64,000 nucleotides of DNA from Meloidogyne chitwoodi (Eukaryota > Nematoda > Chromadorea > Rhabditida > Meloidogynidae): contig JACZZP010000004.1 of the NCBI GenBank assembly GCA_015183035.1, positions 248,001 through 312,000 of the forward strand, written 5' to 3'. The notes beneath the pieces were generated by a model. It made no database searches and was not told where the DNA came from. It worked only from the letters and a program-made list of their open reading frames with translations. Made by a program: the position numbers and the translations under genes. Below, piece after piece: positions 47,458 to 59,241 of the stretch (positions are counted from its first letter, which is position 1; each line of letters begins with the position of its first letter).

Positions 47458-47939
47458 GATAACACACAAGTACCAATTATATATTCAAAAGTAAATGTTT
47501 CACATTTTAAAATTGAATAAATTACTGTACTCTTTAGCGTCAAGAAAAATTTATTTGTCATTATTAGACATTTTGCCAACTAACAAAAATCATCTTTCTT
47601 TGTAGAAAAATGTTTCTGTCACTTAGGGGATGTTGGGCAAGTCTGCGTCATTAACTATTGTCTTTTTAACGAATTTTAATTTTCTCAACAGTTTTTTTTG
47701 GTGTAATGATCATCAGACAAATCGCCAACAACATTTTCGGTATAGAAAAAAATCAGAAATTAATAAAAAATTATTTAAAAAATATATCAATTGCGTCAGT
47801 ATTATAACCAGCAAAGATTTTTTATATCACAATCTGAAATTTGATATATTTTAATTTCTGTAATTCTTAAGAATAAACAAAATATATGCTAAATAAATTT
47901 AATCTACAATTTTTAAAAATAAAGAAGCGATAATAATAA

Positions 47940-48069
47940 CAATAGGGTTTTAAAGGAGCTATTTTTACAAATTGAAATGAATCAAACAGGTATTGAATGG
48001 TTATATATCAGTTTTGCAGGGAATGATTTAAATATAATTACTGAGGTTATTTTGAAAAATTTGGGAAAT
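47940..48069 (+). pseudogene. Short coding-like fragment
   Basis: An open frame of 35 codons starting MNQTGIEWLYISFAGND and ending ILKNLGNKFKF has balanced, protein-like composition but no visible continuation. It may be an exon or a gene relic. I do not recognise the family. The flanking 47460-47940 and 48070-48303 show nothing else except a GTTCCGGAACTGGAAC palindrome at about 48128-48170. Confidence 0.25.
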
Positions 48070-48303
48070 AAATTTAAATTTTAGTAAGTTCACCATCAAT
48101 GGGAAAGTTCAAAAATTTAAGTGGAACTAGTTCCAGTTCCGGAACTGCATAGTTCCGGAACTGGAACTTTCCCATCACTGTTCACCATTTTGAAAATTTT
48201 AGGGAAGTTGACCATTTTGAGAAAAACGAGCGTACGCTAAAAGAAGAATTTTATGAAAATCTATCTAACGGAATTTTCAGTTAACTAAAAAAAATATAGT
48301 AAA

Positions 48304-51300
48304 TCAATTCTCATAAAAAATAGTATCTTTTCCTTTCTTGTTCAAATGTATAGTAATACCAGAGTAGATCATACGAAGGTTTTTAATTTTTGACTCATTT
48401 CCAGCTGAGTCATTATCAAAATCTTTATCAATTTCAACAATTTTAGTTATTGAAACCTTAAATTTAATTAAAAAATTAAATTTAATTTTTATTTTATAAG
48501 CCTGAGGAGGAGCTGTATATCGTCCCATAAGCATTTGTTCAAGAGAAATAACTACCATTTGATGTGTAACAATTACTATATGTTCTGAATAATAAATTTG
48601 ACATTTTTAATAATTTATGCTTTTTAGTCTAGATATACATCCCATTTATTCGCAAGAAAATATTTTATATTAAATGTTCATTGACTCCCGGAAAAAGAGT
48701 TGGAATGCGTCAGTAAAGGAAAAGTAAATATGTTCATAAAAACACAAGAAAAACATAAAATATTTTTTTTAAAGTGTGTATTTTTCATGTTTTTTGTGTT
48801 ATAATTTGTTTTTATATGTGTATTTTGGAAAAACAAAAGTGTATTTTTGAGTAAAATACACAAAAATGCAAGAAAAATACAAATATTTTTTATGTATTTT
48901 TGTGTTTTAAATATTTTTATGTATTTTTGTGTTTTAAATATTTTTATGTGTTTTTGTGTATTTTTGTGTTGTAATTTTATGTACTGTTCCTTTAAAAGTA
49001 ATTTTAATGTAAAATATTTTCTTGCGAATAAATGGGATGTGTACCTTAACTAAAAATTCTGAATAATAATTAATTATTAAATTATTAGCAAACCAGCATT
49101 TTCTTCACCAGGCGACAACCATTCACTCTTAACTTGTCCATTCTTTAATTTTTCTACTAATTTGTCTTGATTAAATTTAGATGGAATATTTTGCTTTAAA
49201 AGCTGAGTAAACACATTTTCTATTCTTGGAATACAAGCAATATCCCAGCGTCTATTTTCTTGCTAAAAATAAAAATAAGAAAATATTAATTTAAAGAAGA
49301 ATGTTGATTTTTTTACAATTTTGTCCAATAAGCAGATACTCAGGTATAGGAAAGTTCCAGTTTCGGAATTTAAATCACAGAATTATCAAATTTTTGGAAC
49401 AGGTTCCGGAACTAGTTCCTAAGGTATATTATTTCTAATATTAACATCTTGTTAATTTTAAGCAAAATTTTTAGGTATGTTCGTCCCCGTTCCCTCTACG
49501 AGCACAAAAGAGTCCCCCTTTGGATTTTCCCCGGTAATTTTGCCTCAGGCATAAGTTGTCCCCGTAATTGATAATCTCACCCAATACCCTGCATCTCCCT
49601 GTTAACATTCTCGTCAAATTAAACCCCTCCCGAACTCGGGGACGAAACCTAATTTTTAAGGGCCTAAACTTTAAATTTAGCATAACGGAAAAATGCCCAA
49701 TAAAATACCTTTTCATATTTTTCAGCATCTTTTCTATTTAAAATTGATTTGTATTGACAATCTAATCGTTTATGGTGTTTTTCCAATTCTTCACATTCCT
49801 CATACCCTGTTGCTGTATTTCCACTCATTGCCAATTTTTCGATAAATCCGGGTTCTAATTTAATTTTTAATTGATCAATAATCTCCTTTCTTGTTTTATT
49901 TATTTTTGTTTTTACAAATTGAGTCTTTTTATGATTATTTTTTAAAAGTTGAAGAGATGTTTCTATTGTCCTTTCATAGGGAGAGGCAAAAAGGTGATTA
50001 ATTGGAATATTGGCAAAACTTTAAAAAAATATTTTTTCTTGAAAAATTTTAAAGAAAAAATCCCTCAACTTTTTTCCTAAATTTTCAACTAAAATATTGG
50101 AATACCTGTACAAGTTAATTAACTTGGGAAAGACCAATTCCCGTTTTTCTTAAAAAAAGTTAAATAGCCTACGACCTTTACCCGTTTCCGTAATCAATTA
50201 AATGAGACTTTAATTGCTTAACAAAACTTGTTTGGACTCATAAAAGCTAATTTAGACTCAAAACTGAAATAGAGCCAAAATTTGTCCTCAAAAAAATTAA
50301 TCTGCAAAAAAAGTCCGCAAAAATAATACTCTTTATTAGACCAAATATTGATAAATTTCGAAATTTACCATTAAATTCTTCAAAATAACAGAAAAACTTG
50401 ACAACTTACACTTTTTGCAATCTAGCAGCCCTTTCCATACCAACATCGCTTAAAGGACTATTATCAAATTCAAAAATCCTATTTTTATGGTAATAACATT
50501 TATCTCCATTTTTTGCATTTTCTTTTATTTTTTCATCATTATCAAGTCTTTGGGAATGTCGAATTACCCAAATAACACGTTTTACTTTTGGAAATTTGAT
50601 AAAACTTTCTTTTTTGTCAAAACCTATAAATTTATTTAAAATATTTTAGCTGTTTATATTCAATTAATTTTATGTTCAAGATGCGGAAAAATGTGTGGAT
50701 GGCTGATGGAATTGAACTATTATGTATGAAAAAGCCTAGACTAGAGCACAACCGACTACACCACCGAACCCTATTATCTTCCATTTTTATTCGCTCATAT
50801 ATTTATTTGAATATGCGTAAAAGTCATTTTCTGCAAGTTTTATCCGCAAGTCACAGAATTTAAAATATTTTTTATAGACAAAGCTAAAAAAGTTTAGCCT
50901 AATCTTTGAATTTGCTTTTTTTTTCAAACCCTCCGACCTTTTAAAATTATTTAATGACTAAAAAAATTAAAAATAACCATTATTTATTTTGATTTTAATC
51001 TTTTCAATAATCTTTCTCATTTTTTCAAATGCTTTAAAAAATGGACTAAGTTCCTTTTTTTCTTTTTTCTCATTAATTTTAGTTTTTTCTTCTTCTTTTA
51101 CCTCAAAAAAATATTTTATAATAGACATTCCACTTTCAATTTCAATACCCATACGTTGCGAAATTGCAAGTAAATTGTTGTTTATTTTATTTTCATTTAC
51201 TTTTAGTCCTTTCGCTTTTCGACCTTTTCCTTTTCTTGACCCAAAATATTGCTAAAATATATTTTAAATAAATGTTTTATAAAATAGGGAGAAAGCATTA

Positions 51301-53074
51301 AAAATAAAAAATAAAGTTTGCGAGAATTGGGAATTTCCTTATTTTTTTATTATGATGTTTGTGAATCAGAAATTTTCGAAAAATCGAGTTTCAGTCTATA
51401 AGCTTAGGTTCGGATGTTTCAGTGTAATTTTAAATAAATTTAAATATGGTAAAGGTCATTTCAGAGTAGCAGATTCAGAATCGCCGTTTCAAAGTCAATT
51501 CTATTCTGAAACGTCCTCTACTTTGAAACAACGACCATAAGACCTATCTGAACTTATTACTTTGAAAGACCCATACTCCTATATATAAGAATTAGAGCGG
51601 AATTTTGAAAAAACCGGGTTCCTTGTATTGTAATATGAAATGACCGGCCTGGACCCGGACCGTGAAAAGGGGAATTTCCCGTTTCCGTCTCGGGTCCACT
51701 CCTGAGATTCAACTTAACAATCAAATAGCCAATTCGGCAGAGGATTGACCTGCTTGTCTCTATTAAGGTTTATTTAAAATAATTTAAGTATATTTACTTT
51801 CAATTTGTCAATTAACATTTTGCCAAAATTAAGATATACAATTTTCAAGTAAATCCCTAATGGTGTAGTTTTTCTTCGCCACATATTAAAAGATTGTTCA
51901 ACACGAGTAACATATTTCTTTCCTAATCTACTTCGAGGAGAAAATGAATTTTCTTGATTATCATCATCATGCTCCTTATATCCAGAACTTTTTAATTTAT
52001 CATCATTTTCTTTAAATTCTTCAAGATGTTCAGAATCTTTTTTCCATAATTCAAAATTTTTTCTAATTTCTTCAATTTCTAATTCTCCTTTAAGCCATTT
52101 TTGCATATCATATTTTGGATATTTTTTAATTTCGTTATTATATGAAGTTTTCAAATCGGTAGTAAATTCTTGCAAAAATTTTTCAATGCCACTACTTTTT
52201 AGGACTGTATTTAACAATTCTTTAGTATTTAACAATTTTTCCTAAATTTAAAAATTATTTTAATAATTATTTGAGGAGGATCTTTTATTGTTAAAAGAGG
52301 AACTTTTTAGGGAAAATAATTTTTAACTGAGGAATTTTCTCAAAATCATCCGAGAAGAATATTTATTAGAAGAATGTTCCGTTATACAACGCAATCTTTT
52401 TATATAATTGAGAAATGGTGTGTTTGTCCGAGTTTTTATAGTAAAGGATTTTTGTGAAGAGAAAATGGGAGTTTTTATAGTAAAGTTTGCAACTTAAAAA
52501 TAAACTTGAATTTGAAATAAAGCTTAAGTTTAAACTTAAAACTTGGATTAATACTAAATTATATAAAATATTACTGTATCTATGCAGCTTTTTATGTGAT
52601 TGGCAAATGTTTCATGAGGTTTTAGTATTTCGTTCATTTCGGCTATTCTATCAGCTTAAAATTTAACAAAATATTTATTTTTTTAAATGTTTTAGTTTTA
52701 CGTGGAATAAACCCAGCAGGTTCATAATCCGCATCCACAAAACATTGTGCCAATTTTAAAACATCATTTTCTGGTATGAATTCAGCTTCAACATTTGAAG
52801 AAAAATCTTTAAAAAAAATAATATTTTTAATTTAAACAAAATAATTTCAGAAAATTGAGGAATTAATCTTTAGGACTCAAACTCTTCAAGTCCAACACTT
52901 TAATATAAAAATAAAAAAATTTTTTTAATAAATTATTCAATAAATTGGTTCTTTTGAACCATCAAGTGTCAGTCCGGAAGTTCCAATAAAAAAATAAATA
53001 AATTTACCTCCACCAACATTGACTAAAATAATCAAAATAATAAATAAAACAAAATGTTTGTAAAAAATTAACAT
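48304..53074 (-). CDS. Secreted histidine phosphatase-fold protein, paralog A
   Basis: Starts MLIFYKHFVLFIILIILVN, a signal peptide (ATG 53072-53074). Then exons at about 52700-52798 (SSNVEAEFIPENDVLKLAQC), 52565-52655 and 51786-52235 (charged helical region, MWRRKTTPLGIYLKIVYL). Then 50967-51252, about 50410-50615, 49690-50020, 49085-49262, 48480-48590 and 48304-48450. The catalytic core shows the phosphate-loop RHSQRLDND, DNSPLSDVGMERAARLQK, INHLFASPYERTIETSLQLL and a late histidine in IVIVTHQM. These mark the phosphoglycerate-mutase/histidine-phosphatase superfamily, which uses a phosphohistidine intermediate. The RHS start (not RHG) and THQ (not THG) are unusual. The long helical N-terminal half is not part of the usual fold. 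Paralog B follows in tandem. Substrate unknown. Confidence 0.83.
48651..49036. mobile_element. Inverted-repeat element inside paralog A locus
   Basis: 386 bp bounded by CCCATTTATTCGCAAGAAAA and its inverse. Isolated copies of the same end occur at about 45600 and 46483. The interior has three tandem copies of TTTTTGTGTTTTAAATA and matching CACAAAAA words on the other side. It lies in an intron between phosphatase exons. Open frames across it are palindrome artefacts. Confidence 0.75.
49470..49690. repeat. GC-richer block in paralog A intron
   Basis: Contains GTCCCCGTTCCC, GTCCCCGTAATTG and CTCGGGGACGAA. Similar GTCCCCG-bearing stretches occur at 25690-25765 and 56870-57020. Probably a decayed dispersed repeat; the 85-codon open frame over it is not protein-like. 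Confidence 0.4.
50672..50790 (-). other. tRNA-like relic with pol III boxes
   Basis: On the - strand TGGTGTAGTCGG fits the A-box consensus, and AGTTCAATTCC about 45 nt later fits the B-box. The acceptor and anticodon stems do not form well, so I do not call a tRNA gene. It may be a tRNA pseudogene or a tRNA-derived SINE in the phosphatase A intron. Confidence 0.35.
52380..52560. repeat. Repeat shared with the region after the minisatellite
   Basis: TTATATAATTGAGAA, GAGTTTTTATAGTAAAG and a run of AACTTGAA/AACTTAAA words match, in reverse complement, the sequence at 61130-61360. It lies in a paralog A intron. Confidence 0.6.
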
Positions 53075-53099
53075 CTATAAAAATTAAATTATTCGAGAA

Positions 53100-54970
53100 A
53101 AAACTTTTAAATTTAAAACAAAAAAAATTAAAAAGAATTAATAAAATATAAATTAGAGGTATTATTTAAATGGTAATTTCAATGGGGAGGAGAGTCAATG
53201 AAACTAGCATGACCTATCAAATGACTCTATAGACAATGGAAAAATTAAATAAAATGTGACTTTACCTAAATGACTCCCATAGACAATGAAAAAAAATTAA
53301 AAATCGACTAAAAAATTAAATTAAAGAATCGAACATTAAAAAATTAAAATTTCTCTCTAGAATTTAGTTTTTAATTTCTTATAAGTCTCAGAAGATAAAG
53401 GTCCCATTGTCTGAATTTATGAAACAGTCTAGACTAGAGTTATTCATATGCGTTTTTCCGGTAACGGTAATTTCGGTAATTTTACCTCGGTAATACCGAA
53501 AATTACCGAGGTATTACCTTATTGTGAATAACTCTAGTCTAGACTATCATGTCTAAGGCAGGGGTGTCCACGGACACGAATTTTAGTAACCGTAACCGAA
53601 TTATCCGTGGGTTTATATCCGTATCCGTTTTATCCGAGTTCAAATTTGCTGCATCCATCCGCAGATATATCCGCTTTTTCTCAAAATGGTCAACACGCAT
53701 TAAATTTTCAAAATGATCAAAACGAAAAGATGTTTTAGAGGAGGATATTTTTCGCGTGACCGGAAAATGCGTCAGTGGAAAATACGTCAGTAGTCGGAAA
53801 ATCGGTCAGTGAAGAAACATTACATAAAATCACTAAAATACATGTAAAACAAATAAAACACGAAAACACAAAAATTTTTAATGTATTTTTGCGTTTTACA
53901 TGTATTTTAGTGATTTTATGTAATGTTTCTTCACTGACCAATTTTCCACTGACCGATTTTCCGCGAGCCATTTTTCGTGTATGTAAGGATTAAAATTTAG
54001 GGTCGCTTTAATATAGGGGGTCTGAAATAGAAACATGTAATACATGCCATTCGATTCCTCTCATAGAGATTAGTTCGAATATATAAGAATTTCTTGCCTG
54101 AGACAAATACTTGCCGAGATACAGGTCACTGTAATTCACAAAACCATAGGGTAGAATAATCTTATTAAAATGTCAAAAATTATTTTTAATTTAATTATTT
54201 TAAATATGATCGGAGAGAAATTCGCTGTAAACTCAAACAATATTTAAAAATAATTAAAAAATACTATTTTCATATATCATCTTCAAAAAAAATAATTTAA
54301 ATTTACTCTAAAAAATTTATTCTAAAATAAAGAAAATGATAAAAAAAAATATTTAATTTAATAATAAATCTGTATTTTAAACAAATTAATTAATTGGACC
54401 AATTTTTAAAATAAAAACAAAATTTAAAAAATATTTGTGTTTAGTCCAACTATTAAATTGTTATTTACTAAAAATACTACAAAATTATCTTTTGTGAACA
54501 GAACTGCATTGAAAAAAAAAAATAAATATATCAAATATTTTTCAAAAAAATCAATGCAGCTCTGGTTGAGTACAGAAGTTGGTAAAAATATTTTAGATTT
54601 CCATTTTATGATTATACAAAGTTTAAAATATTTTTTAAACGCGAAAAACACTTTTTACTAAGTTCTGTCTTTGTTTAACTACAATGAGTATTTTAAATAA
54701 TTTTAGGGTTTTGGATATAAAAAATTGCAAAAATTAGGTTACTTTTTAAAAATACAGTTGAGAGGGATAGTTATTCCAGTCAGAATTTCTAAACATCAAT
54801 TTTCTAAAAGGCTCTCGAATATCTTAATGATCTGTTTTAAATACCCAAATTCCGTTCCTCTCAACTCTAATTTCTAATACTAAAAATGTTTTGTTGCATT
54901 TAAATCCCAAAAAGGTTCCAAAAAATTTAGATAAGAAAATATAATAAATTTGGTTTGATTTAAAGAATTT
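53100..54970. other. Intergenic region between the phosphatase paralogs
   Basis: Two palindromes lie here. 53425-53548 has GTCTAGACTAGAGTTATTCA inverted at its right end around GGTAATACCGAAAATTACC words. 53752-53975 has a perfect arm of about 50 bp (GTCAGTGAAGAAACATTACA...) plus GGAAAATGCGTCAGT words. 54005-54160 carries a fragment resembling the arms of 27888-28559 (CATAGGGTAGA). The rest is plain AT-rich; opposing open frames at 54424-54661 look accidental. Confidence 0.6.
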
Positions 54971-54976
54971 TAGCAA

Positions 54977-57900
54977 TTAATAACAATAATAACTTTCATC
55001 AACTTCTTCGGCCAAATGCTCAGTAACTCCAATATAAGTCAAACGAAGATTTTCCAAATTTCCATTTTTAACATTTGGACTTAAAAAAGATTAATAAAAA
55101 TTAATTTAAAAAAATTAAAAAATAATAAAATTAGTACATAGGTTCATCAGGTTCTTCAAGTTCAACAGCTTTGGTAATTGAAGTCTTAAATTAATTATTT
55201 AAAAATTTATTTTACAATTTTCCAACCTGTGGAACATAGAAACATCTACCTCCAATCGTATTCAGCATTCCGCAAATTGCTATTCCGTGAAAAACAATTA
55301 CAATTTGTTCTAAATATTTTTAGTTTTTAAGGAAAAAATAAGTAAAAATGTTTTAAACTTTATTATATTTAGGTATATTACCTGCATTTTTCTCTTCAGG
55401 TTGTAGCCATTCATTTGTGTATTCGCTGTTTTTAATTTCAACAGCCAAATCATCATCATTAAATGGATTTTTTAAATAATCTTTTTCTTTATCAAGAAGT
55501 TGATTTAAAACATCAGTCATACGATTTGTACAGGAGAGATCCGATTCTTTGTTTTTTGACTCCACCTATAAAAAAACAAAAGATGTTTAAATAATTTTAA
55601 TAGATTCAAACAAACAACTATAAGTGTTTTTCATAACGTTATTTAAAAACACAAAAAACATCACAAAACAAATAAAACATTAACAAAAACAAATAAAACA
55701 TTAACAAAAACAAATAAAAGATTAACAAAAACAAATAAAAGATTAAAACAACCATCAACAAACATAAAATAAACAAAAACATCAAAAGAATAACATATTG
55801 ACAAACACTAACAAAAACATACCAAAATATAACTAACAAAAAATCATCAAAATAAAAACTCAACAAAACAAAAAAAAACATTCAAAAACAACAAAATAAA
55901 ACAACAACAAAACAAAAACATCAACCAAATAAACTACAATAAAACAAAAACATTAACAAACCTTTTTCCATTCTTCAAGCTTTTCTAAGTTGTAAATTGG
56001 TTTATATTTTTTATCTAATTGGTTATGATGTTTTGCTAAAGTTTCATAGTCCTGTATTCCAACTTCGTGTTCTCCAACATCTGACAATCTCTCAACAAAT
56101 CCTGGTTCCAATTTTATTTTTAAACCAACATCAATTTGTTTTGCTTTTCTATTTTTTCCTTTTGATTCAGGAATATTTGTATGACTACCTCCCAACAAAA
56201 AACGTGCAGTTTCTATCGTTCTTTCGTATATAGAAGCAAAAAGATGATTAACATTAATTTTGGAAAAACTTGAAATTTAAAAAATTAATGAATACTTTCA
56301 AAACTTACACGTTATTCAAAAGTTTTGCTCTAGCTATTCCTTTAAGATTGAGAGGTGTATTGTCAAATCCTAATCTTCTTTTTTTGCCATAGTAGCCAAC
56401 TTTTTCAGCTTTTTTTTTATTTGTTGAAATATTATCATAACGTTCTGCATGACGAACAATCCAAATAACACGTTTAACTTTTGGAAATTCAGGTATATCG
56501 TCTTTATTTGGAACTAAATTAATTATTTAATTATTAAATTTAAAAATTCTTTTGTAGAAGGTTATGATTTTCGTAGTTTCGCTACCGAATGGCCGTAGCG
56601 AAGCGACATGACTTACCAAAATCGACTACATCAACAACTTCAATTTTATCCAATTCTTTTTCAAATGAATTAAAAGGTTGCTCAAAATCGTTAAACTTAA
56701 CTAAATAATTTAAAAACGATAATTTAACTGTATTAATATTAGCCTTAATTTCTTTTTTAATGCGTATTAACATTCCAGACAAATTAGTTTTTAATTCTGA
56801 TTCATCTTTAACCTAAATTTTTTCATTTTATTAAATGTTAAAATAAAGGCATTTATAATCAATGTCGGGTTGGCTCCGTAAGGTGGGGACGGCTTTGACG
56901 TTAAAAGGGACTAAAAATATTCCCCTGACGCGCCGAGGATGTGGGAGTTATAATGACGGGACAACCCAAAGGTGGAACCTTTTTGTGATTTTTTGAGTCA
57001 AAAGCCCGGCAGGAATGGGGACGACACTAAATAAAATTAAAAGATAATTAATTTAAAGATGACCTCTAAATTAAATTTTTCAATAAGAATTTGAGCGAAT
57101 TTTAAATAGGCAGAATTTAATAATAAAGATAATGGCCCAAGTCTCCTACGCCATTTATTAAATCTTTTTTTCAAATTATTATAGTGAAGATTTTTAATTT
57201 TTTCTTTATTACCCGACCAAATAATAAATAAATTTTTATTTTCCTTAATATATTCTTCTATCATTTTTTCATCTACAATATTTTTTATTTGTTTGAAATC
57301 TATTTTTAACTTTTGTTCTTTCAATTTTTCAACTTCTTCTGCTTTAAATTCTTTTTTTAATTTTGAAGAGTTTTTAAGCCATAAATTATAATTTTCAATA
57401 TTTTCATTAACAAATATTTCATTAGTTTGTTTCTCTGTAGGTTTATCATTATTAACAACTTCATTATATTCTTCTCTTAATTTTTTAATCAAATTTAGAA
57501 GCCATTTATCCAAACCAGCACTTTTAAACAAATTTTTTAGAGAAACATTCTGTATTAAAATTATATATTTTATTTATTTTCTGCAATTTTTAAAAGAATT
57601 TTGCAATCCTCAATTAAAACCCCAACCCCTTAAATATTTTCAACTAAGTACTAGGCCATTGAGCGCCAAAAAATATAACAAATGAACTATTAAGAAATTT
57701 AAGTGTTTATGATACCATTTGATAGTGCAGAAAATGTTCTACAAAATATCATAAAATCAGAATTTTTGGAAAAATAAAAAAAAAGTTATGGTCGAAAAAC
57801 ATCCAAAAATCGAATAAAAAAATGGTCAGGCAACTTTTAATACAAACACATTTTTAAATATAAATTTTTATCGAAAATATTTGCTTATTAAAATTAAAAA

Positions 57901-58320
57901 AGTGGCTCACAATTTCAGGAGATTTAATTTCAAAACATGCATCGAGTTCATTAGAAAATGCAAAATAAGGAATAATTGCTTCATCATAACTAATAAATCT
58001 CTTTTTCCCTTCCTCTGACACTATTTCATTGTCATCTAAATTAAAAAATATTGAGATATTCTGAAAATTATTTAACTTATTTTTCCACCCAAAATTATTA
58101 TCAAAATCCAATTTTTACCTGGTGTTCTAACTTTCATATAAAATACATCCATATAACACTTGGCTATTTTCACAACATTTTGCCCTGTTACAGCATCATT
58201 TGCTACTATAAAAGTTTTTTAAATTTTTACTGTTTTTTGATAAAATAACTAAAACAAAAACAAACTTTGAGTGAAGCAACACTGTTGAAAAAATAAAAGA
58301 AGAAAAAAGAGAATAATCAT
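54977..58320 (-). CDS. Secreted histidine phosphatase-fold protein, paralog B
   Basis: The start MIILFFLLLFFQQCCFTQ is a signal peptide (ATG 58318-58320). A second exon follows (NDAVTGQNVVKIAKCYMD). Then come charged helical exons (57854-58111; 57060-57545, ending FNKWRRRLGPLSLLLNSAYL; 56620-56815). The catalytic exons have WIVRHAERYDN, DNTPLNLKGIARAKLL, VNHLFASIYERTIETARFLL and FHGIAICGML. The end is HLAEEVDESYYCY with stop 54977-54979. RHAER, ERT and FHG are the expected phosphohistidine, arginine and second histidine of the superfamily. Closely parallel to paralog A in exon order, including the unusual N-terminal helical half. Tandem position indicates local duplication. Expected outside the cell or in the secretory path; substrate unknown. 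Confidence 0.85.
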
Positions 58321-58437
58321 TTTTCTTAAAATAAATTAAAAAATTTATTTTAAAAATAAATTTAATTTACAGCAAAAATTAAAAAATTTATAAATAAATT
58401 TATTTTTTTTTAATTTTTAAAATTGAGGGTACTTTTC

Positions 58438-58943
58438 CTTTATGGTTACAAAGTCCGCAAGTTTTTGTCTGCAAAAATTTAATATTTTTCTCAAAAAGGA
58501 TTATTTTAAAAAAATATTTATGTCCATGAGCTAGTTTCCACAACTATTATAAAGATTATTTATAAATTTTTTGGTAGGTATCAAGTTTTTTGAATCTATA
58601 AAATTCTAATTTTACAAAATGAGTTACAATTATAAAAAATTGCTTTCTATAATACCTGATGAAACCCATGCAGCAAAATATCTTCAAAATTGTGGAATTC
58701 TACATAAGGAACGAGTTTGTTGTGGTAATAGAATGGTTCCGTTTGAGATGAAAAAACGTGAAAAACTTATCCCTATGTGGCGTTGTAGTTCGTGCCGTGG
58801 CATAAAAAGTGTTCGTCCTGATAATAGTTGTGGAAACTAGCTCATGGACATAAATATTTTTTTTAAATAATTCTTTTTGAGAAAAATATTAGATTTTTGC
58901 AGACAAAAACTTGCGGACTTTGTAACCATAAAGGAAAAGTACC
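58438..58943. mobile_element. Merlin-type DNA transposon, internally deleted
   Basis: 506 bp with long inverted ends (GGTACTTTTCCTTTATGG) and a perfect 8-bp duplication AAATTGAG (58430-58437, 58944-58951). It carries the start of a transposase (next entry), so the family can be named. The catalytic part is missing, so it is non-autonomous. Confidence 0.93.
58619..58840 (+). pseudogene. Truncated Merlin-type transposase, N-terminal zinc domain
   Basis: 73 residues starting MSYNYKKLLSIIPDETHAAK. They include YLQNCGILHKERVCC, CGNRMVPFE and MWRCSSCRGIKSVRPDNS. The CC/C-x2-C zinc-binding pattern followed by SVR is what precedes the DDE catalytic domain in IS1016/Merlin transposases. The frame then runs straight into the right inverted end and stops, so the DDE domain was deleted. 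Confidence 0.75.
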
Positions 58944-59241
58944 AAATTGAGAGTTAAATAATAAAATTAAATATTTTTTAAATTATTATTTGCTAATGTT
59001 GACTTAATCAATGCGTGCGATTAAAGTGAGTGTTTTCATATGCCTATTGCGAAAATAAACTTTTCCCTCTTTCCTCGGAATGCCTTTTATAGTATATTTA
59101 TTCCCTTTTTTAAATAACTAGCGGAGATGGACGCACTTCGGGCGTCCTTCTCCGCTAGCAAAAAACATAAACTTAAAATATTCTGACAATAAAACTTTAC
59201 ACTTACAAACTTTTTAAAAGAACAAAACACATAAATACTGA

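Noticed and set aside
47630..47854. 74-codon + strand open frame (MLGKSASLTIVFLTN...)
   Set aside because: Composition is borderline and there is a TTTGTAG acceptor-like site upstream, but I could not connect it to other exons or a family.
55639..55881. 80-codon - strand frame with LFLLMFYLF repeats
   Set aside because: It is the translation of an AACAAAAACAAATAAAA simple repeat in a phosphatase B intron.
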